A DNA stretch of 64,000 bases from Gnomoniopsis sp. IMI 355080 (GCA_027946555.1 JAPEVC010000007.1:186001-250000), one strand, 5' to 3'; shown: positions 1 to 13,374, numbered from the stretch's first letter. A program made the numbers and translations. The notes: generated by a model not told the origin, from the sequence alone.

Positions 1-361
1 AATCAATTCATAGACTTACCTTCAGACCTTGACCTTTGATAAATATATCTTCACCATGCCCCAGGTTTGAGGATTCACATGCTGTCAGGCAACACCTGCA
101 ATGCGGAAGGTACGATGGGCCAATCAAGCCGGCTGACCAATCAGCATCTTGAGACGACCAGTTAAAGCGGGGCGCTTCAATGCTTGGCGGATGGTCCCGT
201 CGATTCACGTGATCCCCAGAACACACCAGAGGGCAATTTTGCGTTTGGCGGCAAGGCATGGTCGCCTCGAAGAATTTCCACTTCCCTCCGCCTCGGATTT
301 GGATTTGACGAACGACTTCAACCCAAACCCACCACAGTCAATCCCTCGCCAAATCAGTCAC
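1..361. other. Left-edge intergenic DNA and RPL12 promoter/5' UTR
   Basis: No gene could be supported here. A minus-strand open frame reaches the left edge and ends beside a GTAAGT donor-like site near base 19, so a gene to the left could begin here, but the frame matches nothing I recognise. The last 100 bases before the RPL12 start are C/A-rich (repeated CAACCCAAACCC-like sequence) and probably carry its promoter and leader. Confidence 0.4.
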
Positions 362-1325
362 AATGGGTTAGTTTCTGGCCCTCACTCTCGGTCTGCGAAG
401 AGAGAAAACTTAATACTGATGATAAATTTTTGATTAGCCCCCAAGATCGACCCCAATGAGGTGAAGATCATGTACGCGCAAAACCCACCCTTCTAGATGC
501 CCTGCCCCGCCTTTCCCCGACGACGACGACGACGACGACGAGAACGAGGAGGATGAGTTCTATCGCGACGTCACAATTCATACTCGAAATTATAGCATCG
601 AAACCCACCGATCAAGCGATGCTGACCTGCTGCAAATAGCTACCTCCGTGCCACCGGTGGTGAGGTCGGTGCCTCCTCTGCTCTGGCTCCCAAGATCGGT
701 CCTCTGGGTCTCTCCCCCAAGAAGGTCGGAGAAGATATTGCCAAGGCCACTGGCGACTGGGTACGAATCCGCTCCTCTCGTCTCTACACACGATCTCGAA
801 CCTGTCGATTCTGCCCCACCGCGAAATGGCCGCAATGAGATGGAATATGAAGCTTACAGTAGTGTCTTACCACCAAATAGAAGGGTCTCCGCGTCACCTG
901 CCAGCTCACTATCCAGAACCGTCAGGCAGCCGTCTCCGTCGTTCCTACCGCCTCCGCTCTGATCATCCGTGCTCTCAAGGAGCCTCCTCGTGACCGCAAG
1001 AAGGAGAAGAACATCAAGCACAGCAAGTCTGTCCCCCTTGACGAGATCATCGAGATTGCACGGACCATGCGCTTCAAGAGCTTCTCCAAGTCCCTCGAGG
1101 GTGTTGTGAAGGAGGTTCTGGGTACCGCGTTCAGCGTGGGTTGCCAAGTCGATGGCAAGAGCCCGAAGGCGATCCAGGATGCGATCGCCGCGGGTGAGAT
1201 TGACAGTGAGTGCATGCGAGAGCCATTTTCCGGGCGCCGATAAATAGGTACCTGGGATGTGGAGCTCATGCTCCACAAGCTGAGCCAGATGATGCTGACG
1301 TTCTTCTACAGTTCCTGAGGAGTAA
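362..1325 (+). CDS. RPL12: 60S ribosomal protein L12 (uL11)
   Basis: Cytosolic large-subunit protein uL11, which binds the GTPase-associated centre of 25S rRNA at the base of the P-stalk. Five exons are seen: 362-365, 438-471, 640-760, 881-1205 and 1312-1325, with GT-AG introns. They join to 498 bases (165 residues), the normal family length. The product begins MAPKIDPNEVKIIYLRATGG, carries the glycine/proline-rich GPLGLSPKKVGEDIAKATGDW segment of the rRNA-binding region, then QNRQAAVSVVPTAS and the C-terminal KSLEGVVKEVLGTAFSVGC region, and ends DIPEE. Exon 1 holds only the start codon and one base, as often seen in fungal ribosomal protein genes. Intron 2 carries a (CGA)8 microsatellite. 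The junctions restore conserved sequence, so the model is firm. Confidence 0.96.
518..541. repeat. (CGA)8 microsatellite in RPL12 intron 2
   Basis: Eight tandem CGA/GAC units lie inside the second intron of RPL12, followed by a GA-rich tail. The tract is in-frame readable but is removed by the splice model, which uses the donor at 472 and the acceptor ending at 639. Confidence 0.9.
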
Positions 1326-4300
1326 ACAAAATTTCGACCTCGAGAGGCAAGGTGGTTTGGGATTCTCAGGCATGTCAAAAGGAGTTCAGGGCTTGCTATT
1401 CACAGCTTAGGCGTGGCCATACCAAAAGCGATATGGCAATGATACACCCAAAACAACGACCAAAAAAACTATGAACAAAGCTCCAAATTGCCGAGAAACG
1501 AAGCTCAGCCAGCCATCGCCAATCTTTGTGCTGGTCCCCGTGAAGGTTTCCCAGTCTTCCCCATTCCTCGAAGGTGCGCATTCGACGGACTGGCGCATCG
1601 CATGCCAAAATTTGACATGACACCTGGCCAACACTCTGAAATCGGACCTTTAACTCCATGGTCTTTTTCAATTTTAGTGCGCAGGAAGAGCAAACTGTGA
1701 TGGCCCATCACTCTTACTCACCGCGGCTTCCTTAGGTCCTTCGGGGCGACGTGGAGGTTGAGGTCCATTTTAGAGGTCAACATCTCAATGTTCGTGACAT
1801 GCGATTTCATGGAGTTTGCGCATGGCTGTTCCGGCTGATGCTTTGTGCTGTTCAGAGAAGAATGAAAACTTTCAACTTACATTGTTTCCTCTTGGGTGCT
1901 TGCGCGAGACTTGAGGCCGTTATCGACGGTATGAGGCAACAATGAATATTCAACGCAGATTGGGCTTTTATGTTGTAGGAGCGGGAGGCGATGCAAGTTG
2001 ATGTGTGTACCCAGGTGACAGCATGTATACTCGCCCGGTGCGTTCGTTATACGTGTCCTGAACATGTGCCTTGCCGCTGCTTCAATCTGTGAGCGCCGCT
2101 CGCTTGCAATTCTGTTTCTTGCTTTTGTTTTGGGCAAGCTCGTGGGCTTCAAGTGAGGCCGCGTTACATACAGACTTATCTGCACAATGTATATCATCCC
2201 GAGATGTGATAGTTGAAGCATCTTGTACCTTGCCCCATTGCTTCTCTTCCGATCCACGGACCCAAGGGTTACCTAGGCAGGCTTCAAACGCGACCACACG
2301 GTGCTCAGTTGTACTGGCTACCTGGGTTGAAGATCGTCTCCCGCGGTCGCGCTGGCACCAACGCATGCCAGGAGGCTCTTTGACAGCCCACCTTCCCCCC
2401 GCGAAGCTGGTCATGATTATCAGAAGCCGTATGTTCCTGGGTGCGCACTTGCTGGGCCTGCCTCAGTATACGTCCCATCCAGTCCGCTTTGAATTGCGGA
2501 ATCAGGGACATGCTTGGACAGCATTAGGTGCATTGACGTTGGCCTCGTCCTTATTCTCGCTAATCCTCTGCGAAGAAGGATAAGAGACAACTCTCAGGCA
2601 GAAAGAAGAGACTACTCTCCGCAGTGTTCACCATACCTGAGAGACACATTTGATTAAGAAAGGTAGGCAATGGACTTGTCTTGGTCTGTCAACTGTGACT
2701 GGACTACAATGCCACTCGCCTGTCTGAGCTCATTCACAAAGGGAATCTCATGAGAGGGCATCCCATGGATCTAGAAGCCAGTGGACGGACTATGCGACTG
2801 GCGCGCGCGGGACAATGGGACGAAGGCTCTGACACGGCCCATCACATCCATGTTTAAGTGCCATTCATTGACCTGGTAAGCCTGCCTATAATGATACGAA
2901 CAAAAAGAATTTTTGGCAACATACTCGCTCTGTGCGTCCGCTTGATGTGCGCATCGAGATTGCAGCGAGCGCTGTCCGCCCGTATGCTGTCGTTGCTATT
3001 ATTTGGCTTTCAAACAGTGCTTCCATCTCCTTTCCCGAGATGATGAGGCTGGCTTGGCCGTTTACGCGGGGAAAATAGGATCGTCAACTAGTCATGAACC
3101 CCGATTGTAGCGCTATAATTACCACTATACTCTGGCAGAGGTACTAATACTTTTGACCGTCGCTTCGTCAAGCCCCAGCCAAGGTGTCATGCATACTCAA
3201 ATTCGTGTTCTTTGTATCCAAGGCGATCGCGAGGCTTCTTCAACAAGCGCGCGGTCACTGTCACAAAATAGGGCTTGACTTGTCTACGCTGCGGCTTTGC
3301 ATATACTCAAACGCTCCCATGGCCGATAGCCAGATCGAGCTAGTGCCATACTTTTCAAAAGTCAAAAGAGTATATGCAAAAAAGAAATCTGAGCACAGGG
3401 CGCCCCAAGACAATGTGCAGGTGGGTACAGTACCACTCGGCCGCGGCTTGGCGGACGCTGACCATCTGGAGAAGTAACCTTAAAATCATATTTGAGATAC
3501 ATACAGAAATACACGATCTCACGACGCGCGCCACAGGATGGGTTGCCTCTTTAGATACGCCAAGATGGTGTGATCTTGAAGGTTCAGTTTATAGTAGTCA
3601 GAGAGCAGAGAGCACCAGCCTGCTCCTCATCAATCTCAATGCGGACTACGCTCCCGGGATCAGACGTGTACGGCTTGACGCTGCGCATGTAAATGCGACT
3701 TCTCCTTGCGATCAAGGGATGATTTGGTAACACACCAAGCCTCCAAGAAGATATCATAGTACGAGCACATTCTCCAATGGTACATCACTAGGGTCTGGGC
3801 AGGTCTGGTACTGTACTATGTCCTTATTATAGGCATCTGATGTTCGGCTTCTGGCCCATATGTGCGGCTCCTGCAACTCAACCTTGTTTGGGTGGTGACG
3901 AGGCTACCGAGCAAGCCTATCTAGGCAGCCAGGGCAGCGTAGATTAGGAAATTTTGCCTTGGTTTTTGACAGGTTTCGAAACACGCCCGCACATGCACCC
4001 ACAAGCGGGAAGTCTGATCGGACATCATACTTGAGACGGGCCTTTCCCCGGGTTTTACCGCGGTCGCAGATGCAGGAGAAGGATTTATCGGTACCAAATG
4101 ACCGAAGGTTTTGAGCATCGGACGGCGCCCGACTGCACTGCAGCATAACTTCTTCTGTAGGACTTTTAAATATGTAGAACTGCGTCACGGCGGCGACCGC
4201 AGAGGCTGAATTTGACTCAGCAGGCAAGGATAAGGAGAGTGCGCGGCACCATGTACATGCGGAACTGGGTAGAGGCTCGTGGCCAGAGAGTTCTGTCAGG

Positions 4301-7295
4301 GATTATGGACCGCGGGCCAAGGCTATCGACTCTTAAGAAAACTTGGTCAGAAGGCCCAAAAATAAATTGGAGCCGATGTGTGTGAGGGGGAGAAGAAAAG
4401 CACAATGTGGAATGTCAGATTTTGGGTTGCCAAGTACAACGACGGCGTGAAGCAAGCAGCAAGCAACAAGGAGTCAGGAGCAAACAAGCAAGCAATAGTT
4501 GCAGTTGTGCCGGGCCGATAATGAAAACCGGTGGGTAGGCTGACTTGTAATTTTGTAGCCGTTCCTATGCAGGCGTGGGCGCGTATCGTGGGGTGCAAGG
4601 TGAAAGTATGCGAGATGAGATGTCGTTGTCGTGGCGCGTGGGTACGGTGAGAGCACACGCTCTTTTGCGGAATACCATGGAACCAATGGAGTGGATTCCC
4701 GGTACTCCCATCCCACGGCGCCAGTCTCGCATCCGCCTCTTCATTTGCTTTTTGCCGAAAAGAGGAGACTACTTGAGGAAATGGGGACGGGAAAAAGGAT
4801 GCATTGTGATCATGGTGATGTGCGTGGATCATCCAATCCTTCCAAGGTGCAGTTGGCAGCTTTGGGCGTTGGCTGGTGTCCTCGCGGGCTTGATTGGTCC
4901 GTGGCAGAAAAGTTAATCAAGCGGCTAAGCGATCCTGTCCGAGCTGGAAGCTTTAGGTTGTACTCTGGGTACCAGTGGCGGGAGTCGTGCAGAGATCCAC
5001 TGTCAGCAACTGCCTGGGGGGACCTTTTTCGGAGGCCCGGCCTCAATGCTGGTTGGACCAATTTCTGACAAGCAGAATCATCTTAACTCCCAGGCATCTA
5101 GGCATGCTGGCATGTCAGGCAAGATCGGGCCGGAAGACTAAGAGACAGATGTGCGGTGAAGGCAATAATGGTGATGAGTGTGCGCAGCTCGTGCGACGGG
5201 GGTACGGGAGTACAAAGGGTACGAACCTGGGCTAGGACGTTTGGCGGGGAGTATCAAAGTAAGTGGTGGCATCTCGTAGGTGTCAGATAGAAAAGAGTTG
5301 AGGTCACACTGGATTTGGCGCTCGGGAATAGTGTAGGCGAGATTGGCATGGTGGTGGTGGTATCCCGAGAAGGTAATCTGTGATTCTCTGTGGGATTGCT
5401 TCCTTCGAAGGGTAATTATGACCACTTCCTCCCATCCAGCCGATACGATACGGCCAACTTTGTGTGGCGGCTGAACGCGTCACTTCCCGAAGCATCCTTC
5501 TTACATAGTCCTTGGGCATGTTACCTAGTCACAGTACTTCAGGTCGTTGCCCAGGTGCTGTTTCTTCTTTTCTTTTCTCTAGCCACGCAGCCACGGCATG
5601 AAGGGCGCGGGCGATCTTTGCTAGTATCGGACACAATGTTTGTGTCAGGCGCCACCGCACGTTTGGGCCAAAGAGTCACAGTCGCCAAAAGAGTGTCAAT
5701 ACTCCGTACCTGACCGCAGCGATCTGGTATTCAAGGCCCCCGGGGTGCGAAATTGCTTGCTTGGTAGAATGCATGTGTAGGAGCCACAGTGCCTTGGTCA
5801 ACTAGCAGCAGACGCGTGCCCTGGCCGTCTTTGAGTACTTCGTATCGTACTGCGTACCGTAAATACCTACCATAGCAGCAGCGTAGCAGCCTTGATGAGG
5901 TTACTTCCTTGCAACTTGCCAAAATCTATTGCCAATAAGCTGCCAAGCCAGTACAAAGCAGAAAACTATCGGTGCGGGTGGAGTCATCAAGCTGCGCACG
6001 GCCTAGGAGCGTCATGAAATTCTTGATAAAGTGGTGAAATACTGTACGGAGTATTCAATGTTTCCATGAGTTGTTGTTAGCATGAGGCGGGGATCTACTC
6101 CGTACATGAAGATCATGAGGAAAGTTCGCGGCACTTGGTAGATCCTGGGCTTCACCTGAACTTCTGTCGAAAAGCAGAAACGGCGCTGGTCTTACCTGTC
6201 AGCCTGGTAAGCGTGTAAAATGAACTAATCGTAAAGCACTGGCAGGTACTTCCAGGTTTCTGCCGCTCATAAGTGACCGAATGGACAGCAGGGGTCGCCT
6301 GGACAGCCCCACTCGCTGTTACAGCCCGCTTACTGCATAAGTACATGGTAGGCGGCCGGGCGGGGCGGAACGGGGGTGGCCACTCAACCACTGTATGTAA
6401 GGCGTGCAGGGCAAGGTCAATCACAACGGTCCACTGTGACTGCGACTACCTAGACTGAGATCCACTCAACATGTGTACCTCAGACCCTACAACACCTAAG
6501 TAGGTCCTGCCATGTGAAGTCCTCCTACGAAACCACGAATTCAACCATCATCGTCAGTATTCTCGGCCTCGAGCTGTCGAACAAATGTTGCTAGACGACG
6601 ACTCCATGGCACAATCCTAGGACTGGCCATTGCAGCCAAGGCCATCCCGTCTTCCCAGGAAGTATCGATGCTCAATAGGAGGCACTAGTACTGAATTGAC
6701 CGCGCTGCAAAGCCCCGTAAAGCCCCGGGCCTCCCTTAGTCGCCGCAACGGCCCTGACTAATTGCAGCCCTGCTCGGCGTCCGGCCTCCTCATCGTCGCT
6801 ACTACTCCACCGCCTGTGCTTTCCTCTCCTCCGACCCACATTCGAAGATTCCATCACTTGCACAACCACTCGAAGTAACCTCGCGTCCTCAAGAAACCCC
6901 ACCTTCTTCGTGAAGGCTAGGTGGTGAGAGATTCTGCTCTGTTTCTTGTCCTAAATTACACCGCCCGAGAAAGACAGAACTGGACAAACACCTTGCCACG
7001 GCATTTCCCCCCGAAACCGTTTCCTCCGGAGCCTAACAGCCTTGAGCCGGCCCCAAACTAACGAAGACTGCGAGCGGTGATGGACGGCGTCGTCGACCTA
7101 GGCTAATCCTGTGCTCGTTCGGGACTCTCTGAAGCTATCTGCTCGTCAGAGAGCTACGCGTGTGATTGACAGCTGATCGAAGGCCTTTCCTTTTCAGGGG
7201 ACAGAGGCTGGTCGAGCTCGCGCTCATCAGCCTCGCCTCGTATCTGGAAAGCACACTCGACCTCGACAACAAAATCTCGACGACCGCTTGCCACC
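1326..7295. other. Long gene-free stretch between RPL12 and the OGT-like gene
   Basis: Almost 6 kb with no open frame that shows family similarity or joins sensibly through splice sites. The longest frame (2071-2583, plus strand) looks like a hydrophobic N terminus but has composition expected of chance. Three copies of the inverted pair TACTCCGTAC / GTACGGAGTA occur at 5700-6105. The final part (about 6670-7295) is pyrimidine/GA-rich and probably holds the promoter and long leader of the gene starting at 7296. I see no terminal repeats, tRNA or intact transposon. Confidence 0.5.
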
Positions 7296-10200
7296 ATGGA
7301 TCTAATCACAAGCCCAACTCGGCACGCTATGCCCTTCCTTTCTCCCCACGGGAGGCTTCGTGGCCAGTCCTCCGCCTCTTCGATCGATCCAACCTCCGAT
7401 CCTCTTCATCACAAGTTTCTGTCACGGACTCAGCAACTACGGCCCTCCCCAAGAACTTTCAACACCTACTCGAATGTCGATCAGGTCGCCTCGCAGTGGG
7501 CCAACGTCTACCACCCGATCATCACGAACCTGCCATATCCGCCAGCAGCCGAGCATCACGAACACTCGTTGCGGAGGAAGACACCCAACGGGACCATCGA
7601 CAACGGATATGATGGCACTCCGACCCAGCTTGCTTGCGGCCCACCGGCCCAAAAGTACTTGAATATGACACCCACGGGAGACTTGTTCCCCAATTCGGGT
7701 CGTTCTGTTCAGTATCCTACCACCCCAACGTGGTACTCTCTTTCGCAGTCATCACGTGCAAGCTGTGACGATACGGGTTCATTGCGTCTGTTGACACCGT
7801 CGGGTGGTGCATTCGGCCAGGGCACTATGGGATACAGCCCAGCGTATGGTCCCTCATTGGCCTCGCCGTCAATACATTCGCACCCTATGAGCTTGGGATA
7901 CGCAATGCGCAACAACAATTTTGCGAGCTCATACCACAATCAGAACCTCCCGAGTCCATCGGTCCACTCACCTGCTTCATTCAACTCAGCAAGTCCCATA
8001 TGGAATGACGGCTCCCTCACCGGATATCATCATGGCATGCAAATGTCCACGGGGTACCCACCACATAATATCCCGTACGAGAGCGGCTTTGTCGCGGTCC
8101 AGGCGCCGCTGCCCCAAGTGGCTTTTGGTGGACACGGCTATGGACAAAATCCGCCTTTTCATATGCCGTACATGCTTGATGACGGCTTTCCACGCCACAA
8201 TTATGCTGCGATGCAGCAGTCCTCTCAGCACCTGCAAAATATGTCGATTAGCTCTGGCCCAGCCGGTCTAGGAAACGGATCACCGCAGAATTTCAGAGAG
8301 CCAAAGTCCTTCAGAGAGGGTGTGCTGGTAGATGCTCACAAGGCATACACGGAGTTAGTGACGCAAATTTCACGCACCAAAAAAGTGTCTCATGGCAGGA
8401 GTAGCTCAAGATCGATGAAGACTCTTATCTTCCCCAAAGCTCCGAAACACTTGGTGTCAAGGCCCAGTTCTCATCTCCAGAGGGCTCATCTGACATTCCC
8501 CGGCGCAGTGCCTACCTACCAGCAACGGCAAATAGCACCGACGATGAATAGTGCAAATATGGTTAGCAAAATGGCACGGGATTCGGGAATGCTGCCGTCA
8601 GCTCGGCTCGATACGACTGGACCTACTCTCGGCGGTTACCCTGTTGTCACGGGGGCCGTGTATGGTAACACCGTCGCCCAGACAGACTACGCAGAAAATG
8701 CAAGAGCCTGGTTCAGGATGCTCGAGAATCTATGCAAACAGGATTGGAAATGGTTAGATGGCATGTTGATGGGGGGCTGTTTGCTTTATAGTCTGGAGCG
8801 GTATGAGGAGGCATTATTTTGGTTCAACCGGATCATCGAACTGGACCCAAAGTAAGTACAAGCTCCAACATCGCGCCTCAGCGGAGAATTGGCAGCAACG
8901 CTAACATTTGCCAAGTCACGTGGAAGCACTTTCCAACATTGGCGCAACACTGTACTGTTTGAACCAGCTTGAAGAAGCCGAGAAAAACTGGAATACTGTT
9001 ATATCCATACGACCGGACTATCTCGAGGCCTTAGAATTCTTGGTCGGTCTTCTGTGTTCGACTCAGCGAAGCAAACAGGCCGTTGAGACCATCGACAAAG
9101 TCCAACAGTCTCTGCGATTACGCCCCGGCGAAGTTCACCGTCCGCAAAGAGTCAAGAAGGGCATAGGCACAGGCCCGTCACAGACTAACGAAGCTAACAA
9201 CCCCGACGAGGCATTAGCTGCGCAAACAGATCGAAAGCTCACTGTGTCGAACGGGCTGCAAGATGAATTTGGATCAAGCGGCTACAGGTTACCAGCCAGC
9301 GAGAATGGCAAGATGTTAAGTCTTGTTCATGCCAAAGGCAACATGCTCTATGCCCTCAAACTCATCGACCGGGCATCAGAGGCATTCGAAGAGGCCGTAC
9401 TGATCAGTGCCGGCAGAGACATTGGATGCATCCAGACCTTGATACGGATGATTCAGTCGGTCTTGACACCAAGGCGCCCCGGTCAACAGCAGGCGGATCA
9501 AACAGCACTCACAGCCCCTTTGCTGTTGCCGCCAGATCAGGCCAGGCTAACAGCTGCAAAAGTCTTTGCGAGGACCCACGGCCAGCTTCCAGGACTGCGT
9601 TATGTGGCTGACGCTGCACAGAAAGGGGCCATCTCGACCACGAGCAACTCGCTCCTATCGCTGGCCAAAATATTCCAGGATTCCATGTCCACCGGTGGTC
9701 CTACCTCCGGTCTCAGAGCTCAGCCGAACGGTGTCGGCGACATTCTGGCCCTTTACTACTTGTCACTGTCTTTGCAAGAGAGCCCGTCGACTGCCAATAA
9801 TGTCGGAATCTTGCTTGCTAGTGTTCAGCAATCCGCAACACAGTCTGCAGCCGTGACGCCGTTTCCAAATCCTCACCGGCATCCCGGAATCGTCGCCGGG
9901 AGTGGTCTGGACTTGGCCCTTGCTTACTATCAGTATGGTCTTACTCTCGACAAACATCATGTGCATTTGCACACCAACTTAGGCAGTCTACTGAAAGACA
10001 TTGGGCAACTCGATCAGGCGATTGAAATGTACCGCAGAGCAGTGGAATGTGACGGTACATTCGATATTGCCCTGACCAATCTCGCGAATGCTGTCAAGGA
10101 CCGAGGGCGTATTGAAGAAGCGATTCAGTACTACCGGCGGGCAGTGGACTCCAATCCAGAGTTTGCTGAAGCTGTTTGCGGGCTGTCGACGGCCCTCAAC

Positions 10201-12191
10201 TCGGTCTGCGACTGGAAAGGCCGCGGCGGAGTGTATTTGAACAGTGGCAAATTTGACAGATGGCATGTGGACAATAACGGCGAGCTGCTCGATGCTCAGT
10301 ATGACGAACAAAGCCGCGGTCTCATGAAGAAGGTCATTGATATCGTTGCCCGACAGCTCAGAGAGGCCTCTGGTTGGGGCATGGGCACTATCAACGCAAA
10401 TACTCTGGCCTCGCTAGTCCAGCAGCTAGCAGCAGCCGGCGCAAGGGCTATGGAACCGGCGCTGGATCTGAGCTCTGCACTATCCCAATGGGCGAGCAGG
10501 CCATGGGAGGGCTCAAAGCTCATCCGATTGATTGAGCGGTCGACGAGAGCTACAATGCGTGAATGGTACTTGGACAATCATGTGCGCCAAATCGAGCAGT
10601 TGGATGGTTACCCACGCCACAAATATCCCCGCGTCAGACCTCCAAGCAGTCTGACTATACCATCCGCGCCAACTGTGCTTCCATTCCACACCTTCACATG
10701 CCCGCTAACCGCTAAGGATGTACGAAGGATCTCTCAGCGGAACGCGCTTAGGATATCGTGTTCCACGCTCCGATCTCCTTGGCTACCACATTCGGTGTAT
10801 CCACCACCTAAACCTCCAAGTCCGTGTCTAAACATTGGCTATGTCTCCTCAGACTTTAACAACCACCCGCTGGCCCACCTGATGCAATCAGTATTCGGCT
10901 TCCATGATCAGTCACGGGCAAGAGCTTTCTGTTATGCAACAACGGCCAGCGACAAATCAATTCATCGTCAGCAGATTGAGCGTGAGGCTCCTGTCTTCCG
11001 TGATGTCAGCAGCTGGTCCTCCGATAGACTTGTGGAGCAAATTGTCAAGGATGGCATTCATATCCTCGTCAACCTGAACGGCTACACTAGAGGTGCCCGC
11101 AATGAGATCTTTGCTGCTCGCCCAGCTCCTATCCAGATGTCGTTCATGGGCTTTGCAGGCACCCTCGGCGCGGAGTGGTGCGACTATCTACTTGCAGATG
11201 CGACTGCCATTCCTCCAGATACTCTCAGACCACACAGGTCAAATTTGAGTCTTACGGATGTCTTCCGGGACGATGCCGAGGGTGAGACGGAGGACTGGGT
11301 GTACTCTGAGAACATCATCTTTTGCAGGGACACCTTCTTTTGTTGCGACCATAGGCAGTCTGCCGATGATGCCGAACGAGCGGTCACTTGGGAGGAAGAA
11401 CAGCGGCGTAGGTGGAAGATGCGGAAGGAGATCTTTCCTGATCTACCGGATGATGCCATCATCCTTGGCAATTTCAACCAGCTGTACAAGGTACGTAGCA
11501 TTATGGCCTGCCATTTTCCTGGTTGATGCATTTTTCAGTTCTAACTCAAAAGCAGATCGACCCGACGACCTTCCGTACCTGGCTCAGAATCCTGAACCAA
11601 ACGCCGAAGGCAGTCCTGTGGCTGCTTAAGTTTCCCGAGCTAGGAGAACGAGCACTTCGGGAGACTGCCGCCAAATGGGCCCCGGAGGAAGTCTGCAAGC
11701 GCATCTATTTTACCGATGTTGCACCGAAGCAGCAACACATTTCGCGCGCCCGCGTATGTGACCTGTTCCTTGACACCCCCGAATGTAATGCCCACACCAC
11801 AGCGGCCGACGTGCTGTGGTCTAGCACGCCGCTCCTCACGCTACCGAGGTATAATTATAAAATGTGCTCGCGCATGGCGGCGTCAATTCTCAAGGGTGCA
11901 TTGCCCAGGGGTCCTGCTGGCGAACAGGCTGCCACTGATCTCATCGCTGAGGATGACGAAGCGTACGAGAAGATGGCTGTCAAGTTGGTGAATGGCATCT
12001 CGTATCACCAGTCCGATAGAGGATACGGCCAAGCAAAAGGTAGATTGTGGGACTTGAGAAGATTACTTTTTGATGCGAAGTGGCAGTGTGCGCTGTTTGA
12101 CACCCGTCGCTGGGTGAGGGACCTGGAAGAAGCATACGAGGAAGCCTGGAGGAGATGGGTTGAAGGTGTTGATGGCGATATTTACCTCTAA
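7296..12191 (+). CDS. TPR-containing O-GlcNAc transferase / SPINDLY-like glycosyltransferase
   Basis: Probable nucleocytoplasmic glycosyltransferase of family GT41, which transfers a sugar from a nucleotide donor to Ser/Thr of proteins. Exons 7296-8851, 8916-11490 and 11556-12191 join to 4767 bases (1588 residues). Residues 1-460 are low-complexity, rich in Ser, Pro, His and Gln. TPR units lie at about 468-590 (the first intron splits IELDPN|HVEALSNIG) and about 850-950 (LHTNLGSLLKDIGQLDQAIEMYRRA). The GT41 catalytic part runs from about 1158 to the end: NIGYVSSDFNNHPLAHLMQS matches the region of catalytic His498 in human OGT, GYTRGARNEIFAARPAPIQ follows, NFNQLYKIDP carries the equivalent of Lys842, and CNAHTTAADVLW matches the UDP-binding CNGHTT segment. 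OGT-like or SPY-like (O-fucosyl) activity cannot be separated from sequence alone. Confidence 0.9.
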
Positions 12192-13374
12192 ACGCTTATC
12201 GAGCAATTCATGTTGTCACGGCCGCCGCAAGGGGAATCGAAGACAAGGGCACTGGAGTTCGGAATGGAAAAGGTTTCTGGAAATGTTTTCAAAGAATCGA
12301 CGGTGTTCTCCGAATTCGGAACGCGAGTTCTCTTGGAACAAAGAATTGGAAGAGGAGGAATTGCATTACCTGCGTGTTTTTCTATCTGTGGACATCGAGC
12401 CACACAGGAAGAGCAGGACTCGGGCCGGGGCGGTTTCCTTATGGGAGTTGATTTCACTTGGAAGCACGTTATTGAATATCTCGTCTTGGTTTCTGCTGTG
12501 GCGATCGGTCTTCCGGCATACTAGTGGCATGCACACCAACATCACCCCTTCCGGTTGTTGTTCTTCATTACCCTCCTCATTGTTCTCGCAAACGGCTTGT
12601 TGTCTTCATCTGAAGTCCCAGTGGCCCCTTCCTCACCGGGCAGCCCTCCGCTTTGCATAGCGTGCTTGGACTTTCTTTACAAAGGGTGATTCTTCTACCT
12701 TGACATCGCATTTACAGACATTTGGGAGCGCAACGCACGGTCGAAACAGCTGGAGTCAAACCCTCGTGTACTTTTTGTATTGATAGATTTATATATACCC
12801 CTGAGAGAACCGGCCTACTCTGGTACTTTCTATTACCAGGAACTGGTGGTCTCAATGTTCATCACATTCTATGATATGCTTTATCTATACTTGTGAAACC
12901 ATAGCTTATCTATGACTGTCATGGACCCAATGCCCATGCTTTGAGGGATTTATGTATGAAGCACAAATAGAACACATCAAATGGGTCGCATATAGGCAGT
13001 ATGTGACTAGGTCAGTAGAATACACGTAGCACTCGTCCAAAGCACCCTTTTTTCAGTACATTATTTTATTCCTAGGCATGATCCCAAAGCCGTTCCGCAG
13101 TCGCGGGTTCTCTTCTACAGAATAGCATTGTCCCTAATAATCTCATGATTTTCCAGATTGGCTATCTTCACTGGGTCAGTGGGTATTGTGAGTGTGTTCG
13201 TGAAGTGCCTGTCTCTACAAATCAAACATCAGGATCCAGTGTTACAAGCATGCAGTCATAGGCCTGCAATGCTACGCCGTGCAAGCACGACACAGTCTGA
13301 TCTGCTCCCCGTACTGATTCTTCATGTACCAATAATCGTGCTGCCTAGACCAGTTCAGCTCCAACGCACGTGCT
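12192..13374. other. 3' flank of the OGT-like gene and intergenic DNA
   Basis: The first 600 bases are probably 3' UTR (T/A-rich with TATATATA and AATAGA-like signals near 12780-12970). No coding sequence could be supported. The part from 13160 may be the flank of the HET relic that follows. Confidence 0.5.

Noticed and set aside
8..259. Minus-strand 83-codon frame at the left edge
   Set aside because: It ends next to a donor-like site and could be a first exon, but no recognisable protein sequence results and the short frame from the nearest ATG meets a stop.
2071..2583. 170-codon plus-strand frame with a hydrophobic start
   Set aside because: Looks like a signal peptide but has no codon bias, no splice context and no family likeness; open frames of this size are expected by chance here.
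4347..4832. 161-codon minus-strand frame
   Set aside because: His/Ser/Thr-rich, overlapped by equally long frames on the other strand, with no family likeness or start context.
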